Below are positions 1 through 13,028 of a stretch of DNA of 64,000 bases, piece by piece. This stretch comes from Dioscorea cayenensis subsp. rotundata. Lineage: Eukaryota > Streptophyta > Magnoliopsida > Dioscoreales > Dioscoreaceae. Position 1 is the stretch's first letter, and each line of letters opens with the position of its first letter. Under the pieces are notes generated by a model, which saw nothing but the letters and a program-made list of their open reading frames with translations, was not told the origin of the DNA and searched no databases. A program made the position numbers and the translations under genes. Where the stretch lies: positions 19,274,529 to 19,338,528 of the forward strand of contig NC_052487.1 of assembly GCF_009730915.1 (NCBI RefSeq), in the 5' to 3' direction.

Positions 1-1114
1 GGAGCTCTTCCAGGGCTTGTTCTTCTAATCATCTGTGCAGTTCTCAATGTTCCTTTTGGCAAGATGTTGCAAGCTTATCAATCAAACTTCATGGTTGCTC
101 AGGATGAAAGATTGAGAGCAACATCTGAAGTACTGAACAGCATGAAAATCATCAAATTGCAGTCATGGGAAGAGAAATTCAGAACCATGATTCAATTTCT
201 CAGAGACATTGAATTCAAATGGTTGGGGGAGATACAACTAAAGAAGTCTTATGGCACTGCAATTTACTGGATTTCTCCAACTGTTGTTTCAGCAGCTATT
301 TTTGCAGGATCTGCAGCAATGAGAAGTGCTCCTTTGAATGCAAGCACTATTTTCACTATTCTTGCAACTTTGCGCCTAATCTCCGAACCAGTGAGAATGT
401 TGCCTGAGGTTTTATCTGCCTTAATTCAAGTAAAGGTATCACTGGACCGTCTCGATGTTTTTCTACTTGAGGATGAGATCGAGCAAGTAAATACAATGAG
501 GAATTTCATTCAAACTACAGATACTCATAGTGTTAAGATTGATAATGGAGTGTTCAGTTGGGATACAAGATCAGTGTATCCAACATTAGAAAGTATTGAT
601 TTGAATGTATGCAGAGGAGAAAAAGTGGCAATTGTTGGATCTGTGGGAGCTGGAAAATCATCTGTGTTATGCGCTATACTTGGAGAAATACCGAAACTCT
701 CAGGATCAGTAAGCTTACTAATAACCAGTAAACTAGTTCTTTGTTGCATGGATTATTAATCTGAAAATTTTTATTTCTTTTGCAGGTTGAAGTGTATGGT
801 TCGATTGCCTATGTTTCACAGAGTGCATGGATTCAAAGCGGGACAATTCGCGACAATATTTTATTCGGGAAGCAGATGAACAAGAAAAACTATGAAAAGG
901 GTATCAAAGCTTGTGCATTGGATCATGATTTGAATACATTTCCTTATGGAGATCTTACTGAGATTGGTCAGAGAGGTATAAATCTGAGTGGTGGACAGAA
1001 ACAAAGGATTCAACTTGCTAGAGCTGTTTATAATGACGCCGATGTTTATCTTTTGGATGATCCTTTCAGTGCAGTTGATGCACACACAGCTGCAATTCTC
1101 TTTAAGGTAACTGA

Positions 1115-1146
<32 letters not shown>

Positions 1147-4106
1147 TTTCTTTAAATTTCTTTTGTATATCTGTCTGCAGAAAAATTGAACATCAAATTG
1201 AATGAAAAGAAATGCTGATTTGCAGGAATGTGTCATGGCTGCTCTTGATAAGAAGACTGTCATTCTTGTGACTCATCAAATTGATTTTTTAGATCAAGTT
1301 GATAGAATTCTGGTAAATTGCTCTCTTTTCAGTTGAATTATAGAAAACAGATGTCAACATTTTATATTTTGTTTTCTGCTGCAGGTTATGGAAAATGGGC
1401 AAATCAAACAAGCAGGGGAATATGAGGAGCTTGTAAGATCAGGAATGGCATTCGAAAAATTAGTGAACTCTCATCAATCTGCAAAAATAGTTTTAGATCC
1501 TGCAAAACCTCTCAAAAGTATTAAAAAACCAGAAGAGATTGAAAATCAAATTGAAGTTCAGTACGGAATTCCGATTGAAAACATAGGAACAGCTCAACTC
1601 ACAGAAGACGAAGAAACAGAGTTTGGAAGACTTGGATGGAAACCTTATAGAGATTACATCAGTGTCTCAAAGGGTTACATTCTTTTTTTCACAGTTATTC
1701 TCACCCAAACAATCTTTGCAATTATGCAAACAATGTCATCATATTGGTTAGCAATTGCAATCCAAATGCATGATCTTAATGAAAGCATTTTGATTGGAGT
1801 TTATACGGTGATTTCGGTTCTTAGTTGCTTGCTTGCATTCACAAGGAGTTGGTTTGCAGCTCATCTTGGATTGAAGGCCTCAAAGGAATTCTTTTGTGGA
1901 TTTATGGATTCAGTGTTCAAAGCTCCCATGTTGTTCTTTGATTCAACTCCGGTGGGAAGGATTTTAACTCGGGTAAAATCAACTTCTTCATCTCTCATTT
2001 AATTCTCTGACTTAATTTACATCGATATGTAAAATTAAAATAAGGAATGCAGGTATCTTCAGATATGAGCATTATTGACTTTGACATACCGTACTCCATG
2101 ATCTTCGCACTCGCTGGTTGGATTGAACTTCTGACCACTATAGTCATCCTAGCCATTGTAACATGGCAAGTGGTTATCGTCGCGATTCCAGTGATGATTT
2201 CGGTTGTTTACATTCAGGTAAAGACTAAGATTTTTATTCGAAATAATGGGCCAACAAGCATCTGATTTTTATCGTCTGTTTTGAGTATAAAGAGGTACTA
2301 TTTAGCTTCAGCAAGGGAGCTAGTGAGGATAAATGGAACAACAAAAGCACCAGTTACTAGCTTTGCAGCAGAAACATTGCTTGGTGCTGTCACAATAAGA
2401 GCTTATGCAATGGATGAGAGTTTCATCAGTAAAAACATACAGCTAATCAACACCGATGCCAAGCTATTCTTTCACACGATCGCGTCAATGGAATGGGTAC
2501 TAATACGAGTAGAGGCGCTGCAGAATTTGATCATTCTTGCTTCGGCTCTTTCTATTGTCTTAATTCCTCAAGGAACAATTGCACCAGGTACTGTTTGATT
2601 GTTTGCTGCCATTCTATTGCCTGTGTTACTGTTTTTCATGGTTGAATTCATTGCAGGATTCGTCGGTCTGTCCTTATCTTGCAGCTTGTGGCTTACTAGC
2701 ATTCAAGTATTTCTGACTAGATGGTACTCGGTATTAGAGAATTCGATCATATCTATTGAGAGGATCAAACAGTATATGCACATTCAGTCTGAATCTCCGG
2801 CAATCATAGATGGACATAGGCCACCACATTCATGGCCACAAGATGGAAATATCGAGTTTTCCGACCTGAAAGTGAGGAAATATAACAGACATGCTCATCT
2901 ATAAATTGTCATTCTTTCTTTTTTTATAACACTGAACACTCACATTCTTTGGATTTATTAATGAAACAGGTTCAGTATCGGCGAAATTCTCCGCTTGTGC
3001 TCAAAGGTATCACATGTGCATTTATGGCACGACAAAAAATCGGAGTTGTTGGAAGGACCGGGAGCGGGAAGACGACAATGATAAGCGCTTTGTTTCGCCT
3101 TGTAGAGCCTGTGAGTGGTACAATCTTTATCGACGGCCTTGATATACGTTTGATAGGCCTTCAAAGATCTAAGGATGAAGCTAAGTATTATTCCACAAGA
3201 ACCAACTCTTTTCAGAGGGAGTGTGAGAACTAATTTAGATCCACTTGGCCTTTACACTGACAAAGAGATTTGGGAGGTAATCAAATTAACTGATTCTTTC
3301 TTTTCACTGAAACACAAATTCATGCAGTAAAATTTTTCATTGTTTTACAGGCTTTAGAGAAATGTCAACTGAAGCACACCATTAGCAAGCTTCCGGCACT
3401 TCTTGATTCATCAGGTAATTGAATTAGTTTTTCTCATATATATGATCAGATTTTTTTGGTAACATTAACATTGTTAACATTTATTCTGCTGATTTATTAA
3501 TGAAAGTGAGTGATGATGGTGAGAATTGGAGCACCGGAGAACGGCAATTGTTTTGTCTCGGCCGAGTTCTACTACAGAAGAACAAAATACTAGTTCTTGA
3601 TGAGGCAACTGCATCACTTGACACTGCAACAGATTCAATTTTGCAGAAAATTATCAGGCAGGAATTCTCTAATTGCACAGTGATTACTGTGGCTCATAGA
3701 GTTCCGACAGTCACCGACAGTGATCGAGTCATGGTTCTCTCATATGGTATGTCTTCAGAAAACATCTCTTGTTTATTAACTCTTTTCAAATAAATTTCTG
3801 CAGAAATACTATTTATAATCTAGAACATGAATGCTCATCGAATCGAATATAACGAGTATATAACGAGTAAATAACAAGTGTTAAGTTTAGTTTGAATTAG
3901 TATGGTACAAATAAATGTCTAAGTTTGCAGATACTTCTGAGATTAAATTTCTGCAGAAATTCTCATAACTATTCATCAAATAAAAGAATGGCATCTTTAA
4001 ATTCATGTTTGCAGGGAACATTGTGGAATTTGGGAAACCTGCAGAGCTGTTGGAAAGCAAAGAGTCTTACTTTTCTAAACTTGTGGAAGAGTACTGGTCT
4101 AAATGA
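1..4106 (+). CDS. ABCC-type (MRP) ABC transporter, 3' part, one frameshift
   Basis: This is a full-size ABC exporter of the ABCC family, which pumps glutathione or other conjugates, usually at the vacuolar membrane. The 5' end lies outside the window. Exons by splice sites and frame: 1-708, 786-1106, 1226-1312, 1385-1972, 2053-2217, 2293-2587, 2657-2871, 2970-3276, 3351-3414, 3507-3746, 4015-4106 (TGA). NBD1 has Walker [10 protein letters not shown], signature LSGGQKQR and Walker [16 protein letters not shown]2 spans roughly 1640-2750. NBD2 has Walker [10 protein letters not shown], a variant signature WSTGERQL and Walker [13 protein letters not shown]. The layout resembles plant ABCC8-like proteins. 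Exon 8 is 307 bp where 306 is needed. An extra A near 3163-3166 (CAAAGATCT) shifts the frame; removing it restores the expected D-loop-side sequence. The locus is therefore either a recent pseudogene or allele, or carries an assembly error. Confidence 0.92.
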
Positions 4107-7100
4107 AGAGTGAACAACAAACATTTAGATCATGATCAGAGGCTTGTTGAAAATCATCAAACCATGATGGAAATTTAAATTAAAAAAAAATATCTATTGG
4201 TGTTTTGATTCTACTTTGAATTGTTGAATTGCAATAAAGTTCAAGTTGAACTACAAGTTAATGGTTTTTCTTTTGAGAAAAATATGATAAACAAAAAGGC
4301 TCTATGCTTTCAATATCATAAATAACTACAACTTAAAATCAACTTGCATTTACTTATGAAGACAAAAACAAAATATAGAAATTAAACAAAAAATTTGATC
4401 ACATTGCTAGAGGATTGTATTAACAAGATTTAAAGAAAAAGTAAGTGACTGACTTATAATGATCCCTTGTCCAATCAATCCTCTCAACAACAACAGTAAA
4501 AGTGAGCGAATAAAACTTTTATAAATAAAAGGAACCTTGCTCTGTTCTTACAAGACAAAAGAAATGGTATCCAAGGAGGTGCTTTGCTCTGAGGTACACT
4601 GCTAACTGAGAAGAGAACCTCAAAAACACTTTGGAGACGGTGAGAAATAGAGATAGTAAACATATAGAGAGGGATGGTTGACAAGCATGCCTTATTTTAT
4701 AAGTAGAGAGGCAAAGGTTATTAAAGTCAAAATATAAGATATTAAGAATGAATAATTTATTCACAGTATTTTTATTAGAAGCTTGTGATGTAATCAAATG
4801 TCATGAATATTTTGCTTGTGCATCAAGTTTTAATACTATAAATTAAGATACCAAACTCTCACTTTCTCCTTCCTCTCTCTTTATTGATAACATCCTTCAT
4901 TAATTGGGAGTAAAAAAATCAATTAACAACCTTCATTGAAAATGTAAAATCATATACATGATTTACAATATTCAATCTCCTCTTCTATCCTCTCCTCAGC
5001 TCATCTCTTAATGTCTACATTGTTGTGTGTATCAATGTATGTGCTCCTTGAAAGATATGGTTATAAAGACCAGCTATCTTCTCATGTGTTCTATACATAC
5101 ATACAGATATATAACTTTGTTGCACCAGTGAAAAGAAACTTTTGATTTTTCAAATGAGCGGTTGTTTTTATATGTCTGTGTGTGTGTGTATATATATATA
5201 TAGCATTTCATTTACATTTTTAAAAAATATACATTAAGATTAAGTATTTTGGTTCTTTTTACAACAAAATATAATTATTACTTAAAAAATATTAATTAAA
5301 AATTAAAAATCAAATCGACTCCTCTAACTCTTGTTTAATTAAAACTTCTAATCCATTTTAATCTTCATTATTAGAGAGAAATTTGAATTTAGATTATTTT
5401 TGAAAGTTAAAAAACACATCCCCTTCTCTGGAGAGGACAACATAGGGAACAACTTCCAACTATATTTTAAAAATTTGCATCATTTTTTCCACTACTACAT
5501 TTATGATATGTTGTGAAGTTTTAATAATAAAAACATATAATAGATAAATATAAGATGATGAAAGAAAGAAACATGAGAAACAAACAAAAGAGGGAGAGCA
5601 AGCATGGGTGAAAAAAGGTAGGGGAACAAGGAAAGAAGAAACAAAAACATAGAGGAAACATGTGAGCTTTAAGAGACATGTGAGGCAACAGCTACCAAAG
5701 AATCAGCACTAGTTACTTTGGGGTGTGTCCTAAAACAATACAAATTAGAAACATAGATAAATATATATATAGGGTAAGCAAAGTAAACACAACAGCTAAC
5801 AAACTTGAAAAGGACAATGCCATACATCAATCAAGAACAAAAGAGACATTGAAGACAAAAGACAAAGCTCTGTATTGAGGTGTATAGGCTGAGCACAAAA
5901 GGGCAAAGATCTCATTTGGAAGAGGACCTATCACCTATCTATTTATGATTTTATATGCATCTCTGTTCTATGATGATGATGATGATGATGATGATATGAT
6001 GCATGGTTGGATGTTTCACAGGCATTAGTTCAATCACATTGAGGGAATCACTTGATATGACAGGACAACACAATGGCCTATTCATGAACAATAAAAGTAT
6101 TGATGATGGAATACTTACATGATGGAAGTGATGGATGGAGTGATCATTCATTCATCCATTCTTTCATGACTTTGCCTGTTTGGTATCAATCACCTGAAAT
6201 CAGTATTTCAATAAAGAAGGGGATATTTATGCCATGCTAATATATGAGCAACACCAAGAAATGCATCCTTGATTTTGAGAAACCTGGTGATAGTATAGCA
6301 AGTAATTTCATAGCAGTTTCAGTCTCAGATAAAATTCAAGAACTAAAAGAACATTAAATCAATAAAGGACCAGTTCACTTGTACAAACAGAGCAAAACCA
6401 AATACTTGTTGTAGACTACTAAAGTCAAAGGTGTTTCAAGAACTCAAGTTGTCCTTGTGATATGAACTTAATAACATTTCTGGAAAAAGATCCGGTAGTT
6501 TGGAAATGGAGCAAGGAACTGGACAAAAAGTAAAATAAGATTTAAGTTAATTGAGAATCAAGAATTGTGAAAATGGATAAAGCAATGGATGATCACTACA
6601 AACAAAAGATTCAAGAACATTATATAAAAGCCAATAACATCATTCTGTGAGCAAAAGCTCTTAATATCAAACAGTGCGACAGCATGAAAAATAATCTGCT
6701 TCCCGCGTAAGAAAGTGAATCTTGACTCAATTTCACAAGTTAATTATGTTTAATTCGCCTTATATATACCATTATTCAAGGTGCCATTGTGGAAGCGCCA
6801 ACAGAGAGATTAAATAAAGGGATACATGCATCTACAACGCAAAGGAAAAGCCAATGCAATCAAGTATAAAAACTAGAAAAAAAGACAGAAAAGCTAGACT
6901 GAACATATGCAATTCCAAGAACTTAAATCCTAGACCAAGAATAAATCATTCCTTTATTTGTTTATTGGAACTCAAGCATGCCTTAACAAACCTATCAAAT
7001 AAGATTAGCATAATGTTAACACCCCCCATAAAATTAGGGTCACAATTTAATCAACAAAATTAAACATTTCCCAAGATCATTAATCTAGAAGCACTATGTA

Positions 7101-7885
7101 ACAAGTAAGATCCAAAGTTCACAAGGGATAGCCACACTAATTCAACCACAACACTCATAATCTACAAATTTATGACTTACATTTCACAAAAAAAAGAAAA
7201 GAAAAAAGATTAACAAGTACTTGTAGCCATAATCGAAATTGTCAAAAGTAACAGACATGCATCTGTCTGTTTCAGGACAAAAAACACATACACACTGACT
7301 TGAAGATCAGCAAGGTCCATCCCTGTATTCTCCATTAAGAAAGCTAGAAATAGGTAAAAATAGACCCAAATCCAAAGCACCATAATTGTATCAGGAACAA
7401 GTTCTAATTTCAGGAAAAATTACGAAAAAAACTTCCCACTTATGCAATTTCCAAGCCTCTGTAAGAACCACAGCAGTCATTAACATCTTATTCTTGCCTT
7501 GTTAACCAGGTTTCACTAATCCCTAGCATTTGCCAATAATGATCAAGTTCCGTCAATACCATACTTCATTGCCAACAATTCAAACAAAAATGTTACTATT
7601 TCAGATAACAAAGCGCATGAGCCCGTTCCCATGTAGGTTTAGGTTAACCTACTAGGCTACTACTAAGATGGCATAAGAAATTTAAATCAAGGTACCATCA
7701 ATACAAGCTCTACTTGAAAATAACGTCCATCTCAATCTATTACTAGAAGAGTAAAATTTCAGTACAAATGGACGCCCATAGCAACTAAATGGATATTTTT
7801 ATAATAAATTGACAAGATTTCCCATACCACTGCAAATGACTTCCATTTGTACATGAGTTGTCAAATAAAAATCAAGGCAGCAACA
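4107..7885. other. Intergenic region, no gene recognised
   Basis: AT-rich DNA between the convergent ABCC and PPR genes. The first few hundred bases should hold the ABCC 3' UTR and the last few hundred the PPR 3' UTR. Open frames here are short and have no recognisable domain. An ATG/GAT trinucleotide run lies at 5970-5995 and TG/TA runs at about 5175-5202. Confidence 0.6.
5970..5995. repeat. (GAT)n microsatellite
   Basis: About nine tandem GAT units in non-coding DNA. It is a likely length-polymorphic marker. Confidence 0.85.
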
Positions 7886-9280
7886 TCACCAGTAATCTCC
7901 ACATGAGCACTTCCCATCCTTGAAATGGTGAAAACGCTTGTTATCACGCACAATAAGCTCCCTTCCAACAATCCTTGACATGATCTTGATAGCATTGTGA
8001 CAATCTCCACAAACTCTCAAGTTCTTAATAATCCTAAGGGGAGTCCTTGCCGGAGTACTAATCAGACCATAAGCAATTGCCAAACGCTCACTATGGTAAA
8101 GCAAAGCTTGCTCCTTTGCCTCTTGATCAATATCATGAAGCACATATCTTGTATCCGGAACATAAACCTGCTCCTTCACTTGAGGTTTCACAATAACCGG
8201 CGGCAACCGATACTCAGCCAATTTATTCTTCCCATCAAGCATGTTAATCCCCAACCTTCTCTTCCGAGGCGGTGTCTGTATCTTCTTCGGCGAAACTTTA
8301 GATGGGTCAATTGAAACCAAAAGCTCTTCCATTCGGTCCTCAAGATCAATATCTCCTTGGAGCCTAGCCAAGTTCATCATAGTCTCCCAAATCACTGCAG
8401 GTGGTTCAAAAGGCAATTTTTCAATGTACTCCACTGCTTCATAGAGATGCCCTGATTTCCCCAACACTTCAATCAAGCCCACATAGTGTTCAATGCCTGG
8501 TGATATCCCATACTCCTTATACATAGAGTTAAAATGAATGAAACCCTCTTCTATTGCTTCCGCGGTTGCACAAGCTGATAGCACGACAACAAAGGTGTGC
8601 GCATCAGGGTGTACTCCAACCCTCCGCATCTGCTCAAAAACCTGCAACCCATCATCCCCTTGCGCATTCGAAGCGTAACCATGGATCAAGAGATGCCAAG
8701 TATCCATGCTCCGATCAGGCATTCTATCAAACACCCTGCGGGCATCCGACATGCTCCCGCAGCGGGAAAACATCTCAATAAATTTGTTGTTGATCTGGAG
8801 ATCTGCGCGGAACGGGGTACGGATGAATAGATCATGGAGTTTCTTGAGGTCGTCGAGATGCTTAGGATCGGAGCAACCGGAGACGAGACCGAAGAAAGTC
8901 GGTGGATCAGCGTGGGCACCCTTGCTCATGAATTCGACAGCTTCCTTGATCTTTCCCTCTCGACATAGAGCAGCGAGGTCGACAGGGGCCTCCATCGGCG
9001 GCGGCGTCGGAGGGGGTGGCGGGCTATTGACGGGTGCCATCGGGGGGCGATGTCCGTGGGGATTGTTGTGCCATTGATTAGGGTTTTGGGGTTGTTGGAC
9101 GAAGCGAGGGTCGGATGGCAGACGGGGGTAGCTATTTGGGATGGCGGAGGTGGAGAGGCAGCGAGGGGCGAGCGATCGAGATGAGGGGCGAAAGGATGGG
9201 ATAGCCGTGCGTAGCTTGGAGAGGGAGAAGACGAGGATGGAGTTCCCGGCGCGGTGAATGGTGGAGAAGGAGGTTGCCAT
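7886..9280 (-). CDS. DYW2-like: DYW-type PPR protein, DYW2-like organellar RNA editing factor
   Basis: This intronless gene encodes 464 aa. The N-terminus (about 1-50) is rich in Ser, Arg and Ala and lacks acidic residues, as in a mitochondrial or plastid transit peptide. A Pro/Gln/Asn-rich linker (about 50-95) follows, and then only a few PPR-like repeats (about 100-300). The C-terminal DYW deaminase domain shows the zinc and catalytic motifs HSE (in [11 protein letters not shown]) and CGDCH, and ends in CSCGDYW. The short PPR tract with a complete DYW domain matches the Arabidopsis DYW2/MEF8 group. In that group the protein supplies the C-to-U deaminase to editing complexes built on PPR proteins lacking one. 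The start was chosen as the first ATG giving a transit-like N-terminus. The assignment to DYW2 itself rests on overall resemblance, not an alignment. Confidence 0.93.
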   Translation of the reverse strand: MATSFSTIHRAGNSILVFSLSKLRTAIPSFRPSSRSLAPRCLSTSAIPNSYPRLPSDPRFVQQPQNPNQWHNNPHGHRPPMAPVNSPPPPPTPPPMEAPVDLAALCREGKIKEAVEFMSKGAHADPPTFFGLVSGCSDPKHLDDLKKLHDLFIRTPFRADLQINNKFIEMFSRCGSMSDARRVFDRMPDRSMDTWHLLIHGYASNAQGDDGLQVFEQMRRVGVHPDAHTFVVVLSACATAEAIEEGFIHFNSMYKEYGISPGIEHYVGLIEVLGKSGHLYEAVEYIEKLPFEPPAVIWETMMNLARLQGDIDLEDRMEELLVSIDPSKVSPKKIQTPPRKRRLGINMLDGKNKLAEYRLPPVIVKPQVKEQVYVPDTRYVLHDIDQEAKEQALLYHSERLAIAYGLISTPARTPLRIIKNLRVCGDCHNAIKIMSRIVGRELIVRDNKRFHHFKDGKCSCGDYW

Positions 9281-9848
9281 GGATGAGCTCGAGCGCGGAG
9301 GAGAGAAGCCCTAGCGAAGAAGCGAGGAGGGTTTTAGATTTCACTGTGAAATATCTTATCCAGAGAACGGTTATGATTTTCCCACGTGGATATGATGATA
9401 ATTTCTGATCGTCCGATCGTTAAAAAAAAGCATTAGGGTGTTTTTCGCAAACTTCTCAGAGAGACAGAGAGAGAGAGAGAGAGACCAGTTTGTAATTTTC
9501 ACAATGTCAAGGAGTTTCTGGTAATATTTTGGCCAGGGACCGATCTTGGGGACTGATTTGTAGTTTTGAGAAATATTGGGGGTGTCTATGCAATTGAAAT
9601 GGTGAGATATATATATATTCACTATATATATATATATATACATATACAAAATCCAAAATCATTTTGTGCCTTTGTTAAGCTTATCGTGTTATATATTACT
9701 TTAAAAAAATAAAAATTATTCCTATTTATTCACAAGACAATATAACTTAACCATGAGTTATTAACTTATTATTATATACCATATCATTAAATAATTTTAT
9801 TATAAGCTTTTTTATTCCCTCAAATCTTTTGATATGATGGATAGATAT
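9281..9848. other. PPR upstream region with GA and TA repeats
   Basis: This short 5' flank of the PPR gene contains a (GA)n run at about 9463-9483 and TA-rich runs at about 9607-9640. No coding signal was recognised. Confidence 0.5.
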
Positions 9849-10082
9849 AGACCTTACCCCAGTTCAGTTCGAACCGTAGAACTAAATCGGAACCACCACT
9901 ATTGAAACCGAATCAGAATTATAAAAACGATTTCGGTTCCAAATCGGAACTTTTCGAACCTGAATCGAACCACCAGTTCCGATTCTATTTTTATTTTTTA
10001 AATAAAAACCGAACCAGGTTCTATAGTTTATAAAACCGGAACTGGCGGTTTTGAACCGAAACCGAACCGTAATCATGTCTAA
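9849..10082. mobile_element. hAT-type MITE, 234 bp
   Basis: The 8-bp direct repeat ATAGATAT lies at 9841-9848 and again at 10083-10090, as expected for a hAT target duplication. The ends are loosely inverted (AGACCTTACC on the left, CATGTCTAA on the right). The interior is full of CGGTTC/GAACCG motifs in both orientations, the subterminal repeat pattern common in plant hAT derivatives. There is no coding capacity. Confidence 0.75.
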
Positions 10083-10595
10083 ATAGATATAATAATTATA
10101 TATAAGTATTTTTAAAAAAATATAAATTTATCCTACAGTTATGAAACTATGCTATTCATAAAATGTTTAACATTTAAATAATGAGCAGATGAAAGAACAT
10201 TTCACCCATGATTTTATTTATTATTAAATAAAATTACATTTTAAGTGACCATGCACGAAAATCATCCTGAAAACTAATGAGTTTAATTTAAACAGTAGAG
10301 ACTTGCATCACTTAATAAATATTTCCAACCACTTGGCCGGTTTGCCATCATTTTGCCCTGCCAATAAATGAGAAAGAAGGCAACAAAAATCCAAAGCAGC
10401 AAAACATTTTCCAATCTATGAAGCTCACTTGAAGAGTAAATGCTTATATCATACAACATTCTTGTGAACATTCTGAGCATTATCTAGATTTACACAGGTG
10501 AACACAAACAAACCCATTCTAAAACACATATATATCTATCATGACCACCGCGACGTACCGGCCATTAAGGTTTTCGGAGCCTCAAGCTCAAATGC

Positions 10596-13028
10596 TTAAC
10601 TCATATTTTGCATTCTGAGGTTGATGATGTTTCCATGGCCCCTGCGATCACCACCGGATTCATCCCGATTCTTCCGGTTCAGTTCTGAGTACATTTCCTC
10701 TATCATCGGCTTCCAAAGCCGAACTCGTGCATTTATAAACCAGTTTGACACCTGAGCACATTCAAGAACAGTATATATATATACATTCCAGTCTCATAAC
10801 TTGCAATTAGAAGTTCTGAAAGTAGTACCTGGCTTCTTGTAAGTCCACTCTTTATCGCAAGCAGCTGCTTCTCATTATCCTTTGGGTACCTGAAATTGTT
10901 ATCGAATATAAAAATAAGTAATAAAAATTTTGATAATTGTATAGAAACCAGAGATCGTTTGACGTTGTTGTGTCAGGTAACTCACGGGTGAAGGAAGTTT
11001 TGGAACATCCATGCCCGTAAAACGGAAACAGATTTTTCAGGCAAACCTCTCTGAGGTCTCCAAGATTGCTGATCATTCCTCCTCAGATGCTGCAAAGCCC
11101 ATTGTCTCTGGATGAAAGATGATTCAAATGTTTTCTCCTTGTCACTCGGGCATTGGTTGCCGGATTGTTGGCTCATCAGAAGGATCTGGTTCATAATCCT
11201 GTGTCTCAAGTTTTTATAAAAGGAAGTGATCATCTGAAGTGCGAGGCGAGTGTGTAATTGAGAATAGTGCGACTCCGTAGCATCACAAAATGCAGATATC
11301 ACACCACGAATTTGATCAGAGCACTGACTATACCGGTGATCAACCTGAGTCAAGAAACAAACTATGCCATCAAAATATCAAACAATAAGAAAAGGATGAT
11401 GCACATTGTAGTTGAGCCTTGGTCACTCTTATTGCACATATCTTTCAGATATGAAAAGGCTAACAAGGGTAGTAGTCGGTCATTTTCATTTATTAGTTCC
11501 AATTGAATTTTCAAATAAGAAGTTTGAGACAAGTGAACTTATTACACAGCTTTGGTGATTTAAGAACATTAGATCATTCAAGATCAAAAGAAATTTGAGA
11601 AACAAAACCTGCACAAAACAGTGTATAACACAAGAATATTGCCTGAAGGTCATGACCCATGTTCTATGTTATGACTGGAAGAAAATTCAGATGTGAAGGG
11701 CATGCAAAGGAACCACAAAATTCCGAATATGTTAACTATTAGAAAAACAAGAATCTAAGCAAAGAGTTGACATACCATTTGAAGCATAGTTACCAACTCA
11801 GATTTCTTCGATATTAGATTCATGTTGCTGAAAGGGGAGATCTGAATGACTCTTAGACTTTATCTCCTGGTACGTGTGTGGAAAATCATCAGACCCAGTT
11901 CCAGGAACACGTCTTACACTAGAGCAACTTGAAGAAAAGGACGTCTTTACCTCCCCTTCAGTCCCACCACGTGAATCATCCATCTCACTATAATTTTCTA
12001 AAGCATAACAAGCAATTTCAGCAAATATATCATGAGTCACAAGAAGATATTTTGATCCTAGAAGCACTCGAGGAAAATGAACCGGGCCTGAAGAACTACT
12101 AAATAGGGAGAAGCCCACATTATTTGGGAGTACTTGTGCAGATCCGAGTCCCATACCCAACCCAACATCCTGAAATGAAGACCGAAAAATATGAGAAGAA
12201 TCTTGCAGTTCACTGAGATCAGCCTGCCTGCTATCCTTTGATGTAACTTGAGTTATGCCTGAGCAGCTTACTTCAGATGACTGATCCGGGGCACTGGGCA
12301 TGCTGATCATAGGAGAGCGGCAAGAACCAAGACTCAAGGACAATTCATTATTTGCTGTGTAGTAACTGTATGACTGATCAAAGTTCAACAATGCCTTGTT
12401 TAAGGGCCATCCAGACTCAGAATTTCCTGTAACATGGTAAGACGGACGTACTGTACTCATCGTTTTGCCTGAAGGCGCCTGATCTTGAGCATCTTTTCTT
12501 GCCAGCAATAAACACTGAGCATCTTGTTGCCCAAACACACAATTTACTGTTTCTGTAAGAGATGACTTGCGTGTTTCACAGCTATCACTTGATATGGCAG
12601 TCCCCATTCCATTTAATGGCGCCAAAGGAGCATTGATGCTAGCAGCATCAGTATGGTTCTTAAACCCAGTGCTGGCAGACAAAAGCTTTGCAAGTGAAGT
12701 AGCAGAGAGGTTAGCTGCCACAAGATTTTCTCTGAAATCAGTGTTCCCAGTGGAAGCACTAAACACATCTCCAGGATGAGACACATTCCTTGAAACTGAT
12801 GAATAAGCATTGATCCCACCATTGCTGGTTATGTAGAGATTGTTCATTGCTTCTTCCTGTGCGCTTGAGAATGAAGGATTGTTAGCCATTATCTGTCTCT
12901 GGCTGTTTGGATCTAGTAAACCTGACTGGACGAATTGATCTGGAAATAAATTTGTTGAGCCTGGATCGATGACCATATGATTATGACTTGCCATTGGAAG
13001 GTAGGCATTGAACATGTCATTCTCCATT
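10596..13028 (-). CDS. ATH1-like: BEL1-like homeodomain transcription factor, ATH1-like
   Basis: This is a TALE-class homeodomain factor that dimerises with KNOX proteins in the nucleus and acts in meristem, organ-boundary and flowering control. Exon 1 runs from the ATG at 13028 to about 11780; a further in-frame ATG at 13066 looks less natural. Exon 2 is 10986-11344, exon 3 is 10829-10889 and exon 4 is 10596-10751. Exon 1 encodes a long Ser/Asn-rich region and the SKY box ([16 protein letters not shown]). Exon 2 encodes the BELL domain ([19 protein letters not shown]) and the start of the homeodomain. The 61-bp exon 3 carries the PYP loop ([12 protein letters not shown]), and exon 4 carries [12 protein letters not shown]. 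The protein stops soon after the homeodomain, as in ATH1. Frame oddity: the exon 1 frame hits a TGA at 11798-11800, while the [11 protein letters not shown] stretch that must join the BELL domain is in another frame. Confidence 0.88.

Noticed and set aside
12567..12822. Antisense and alternative-frame ORFs in ATH1-like exon 1
   Set aside because: They overlap the BELL gene coding exon and have no recognisable features of their own.
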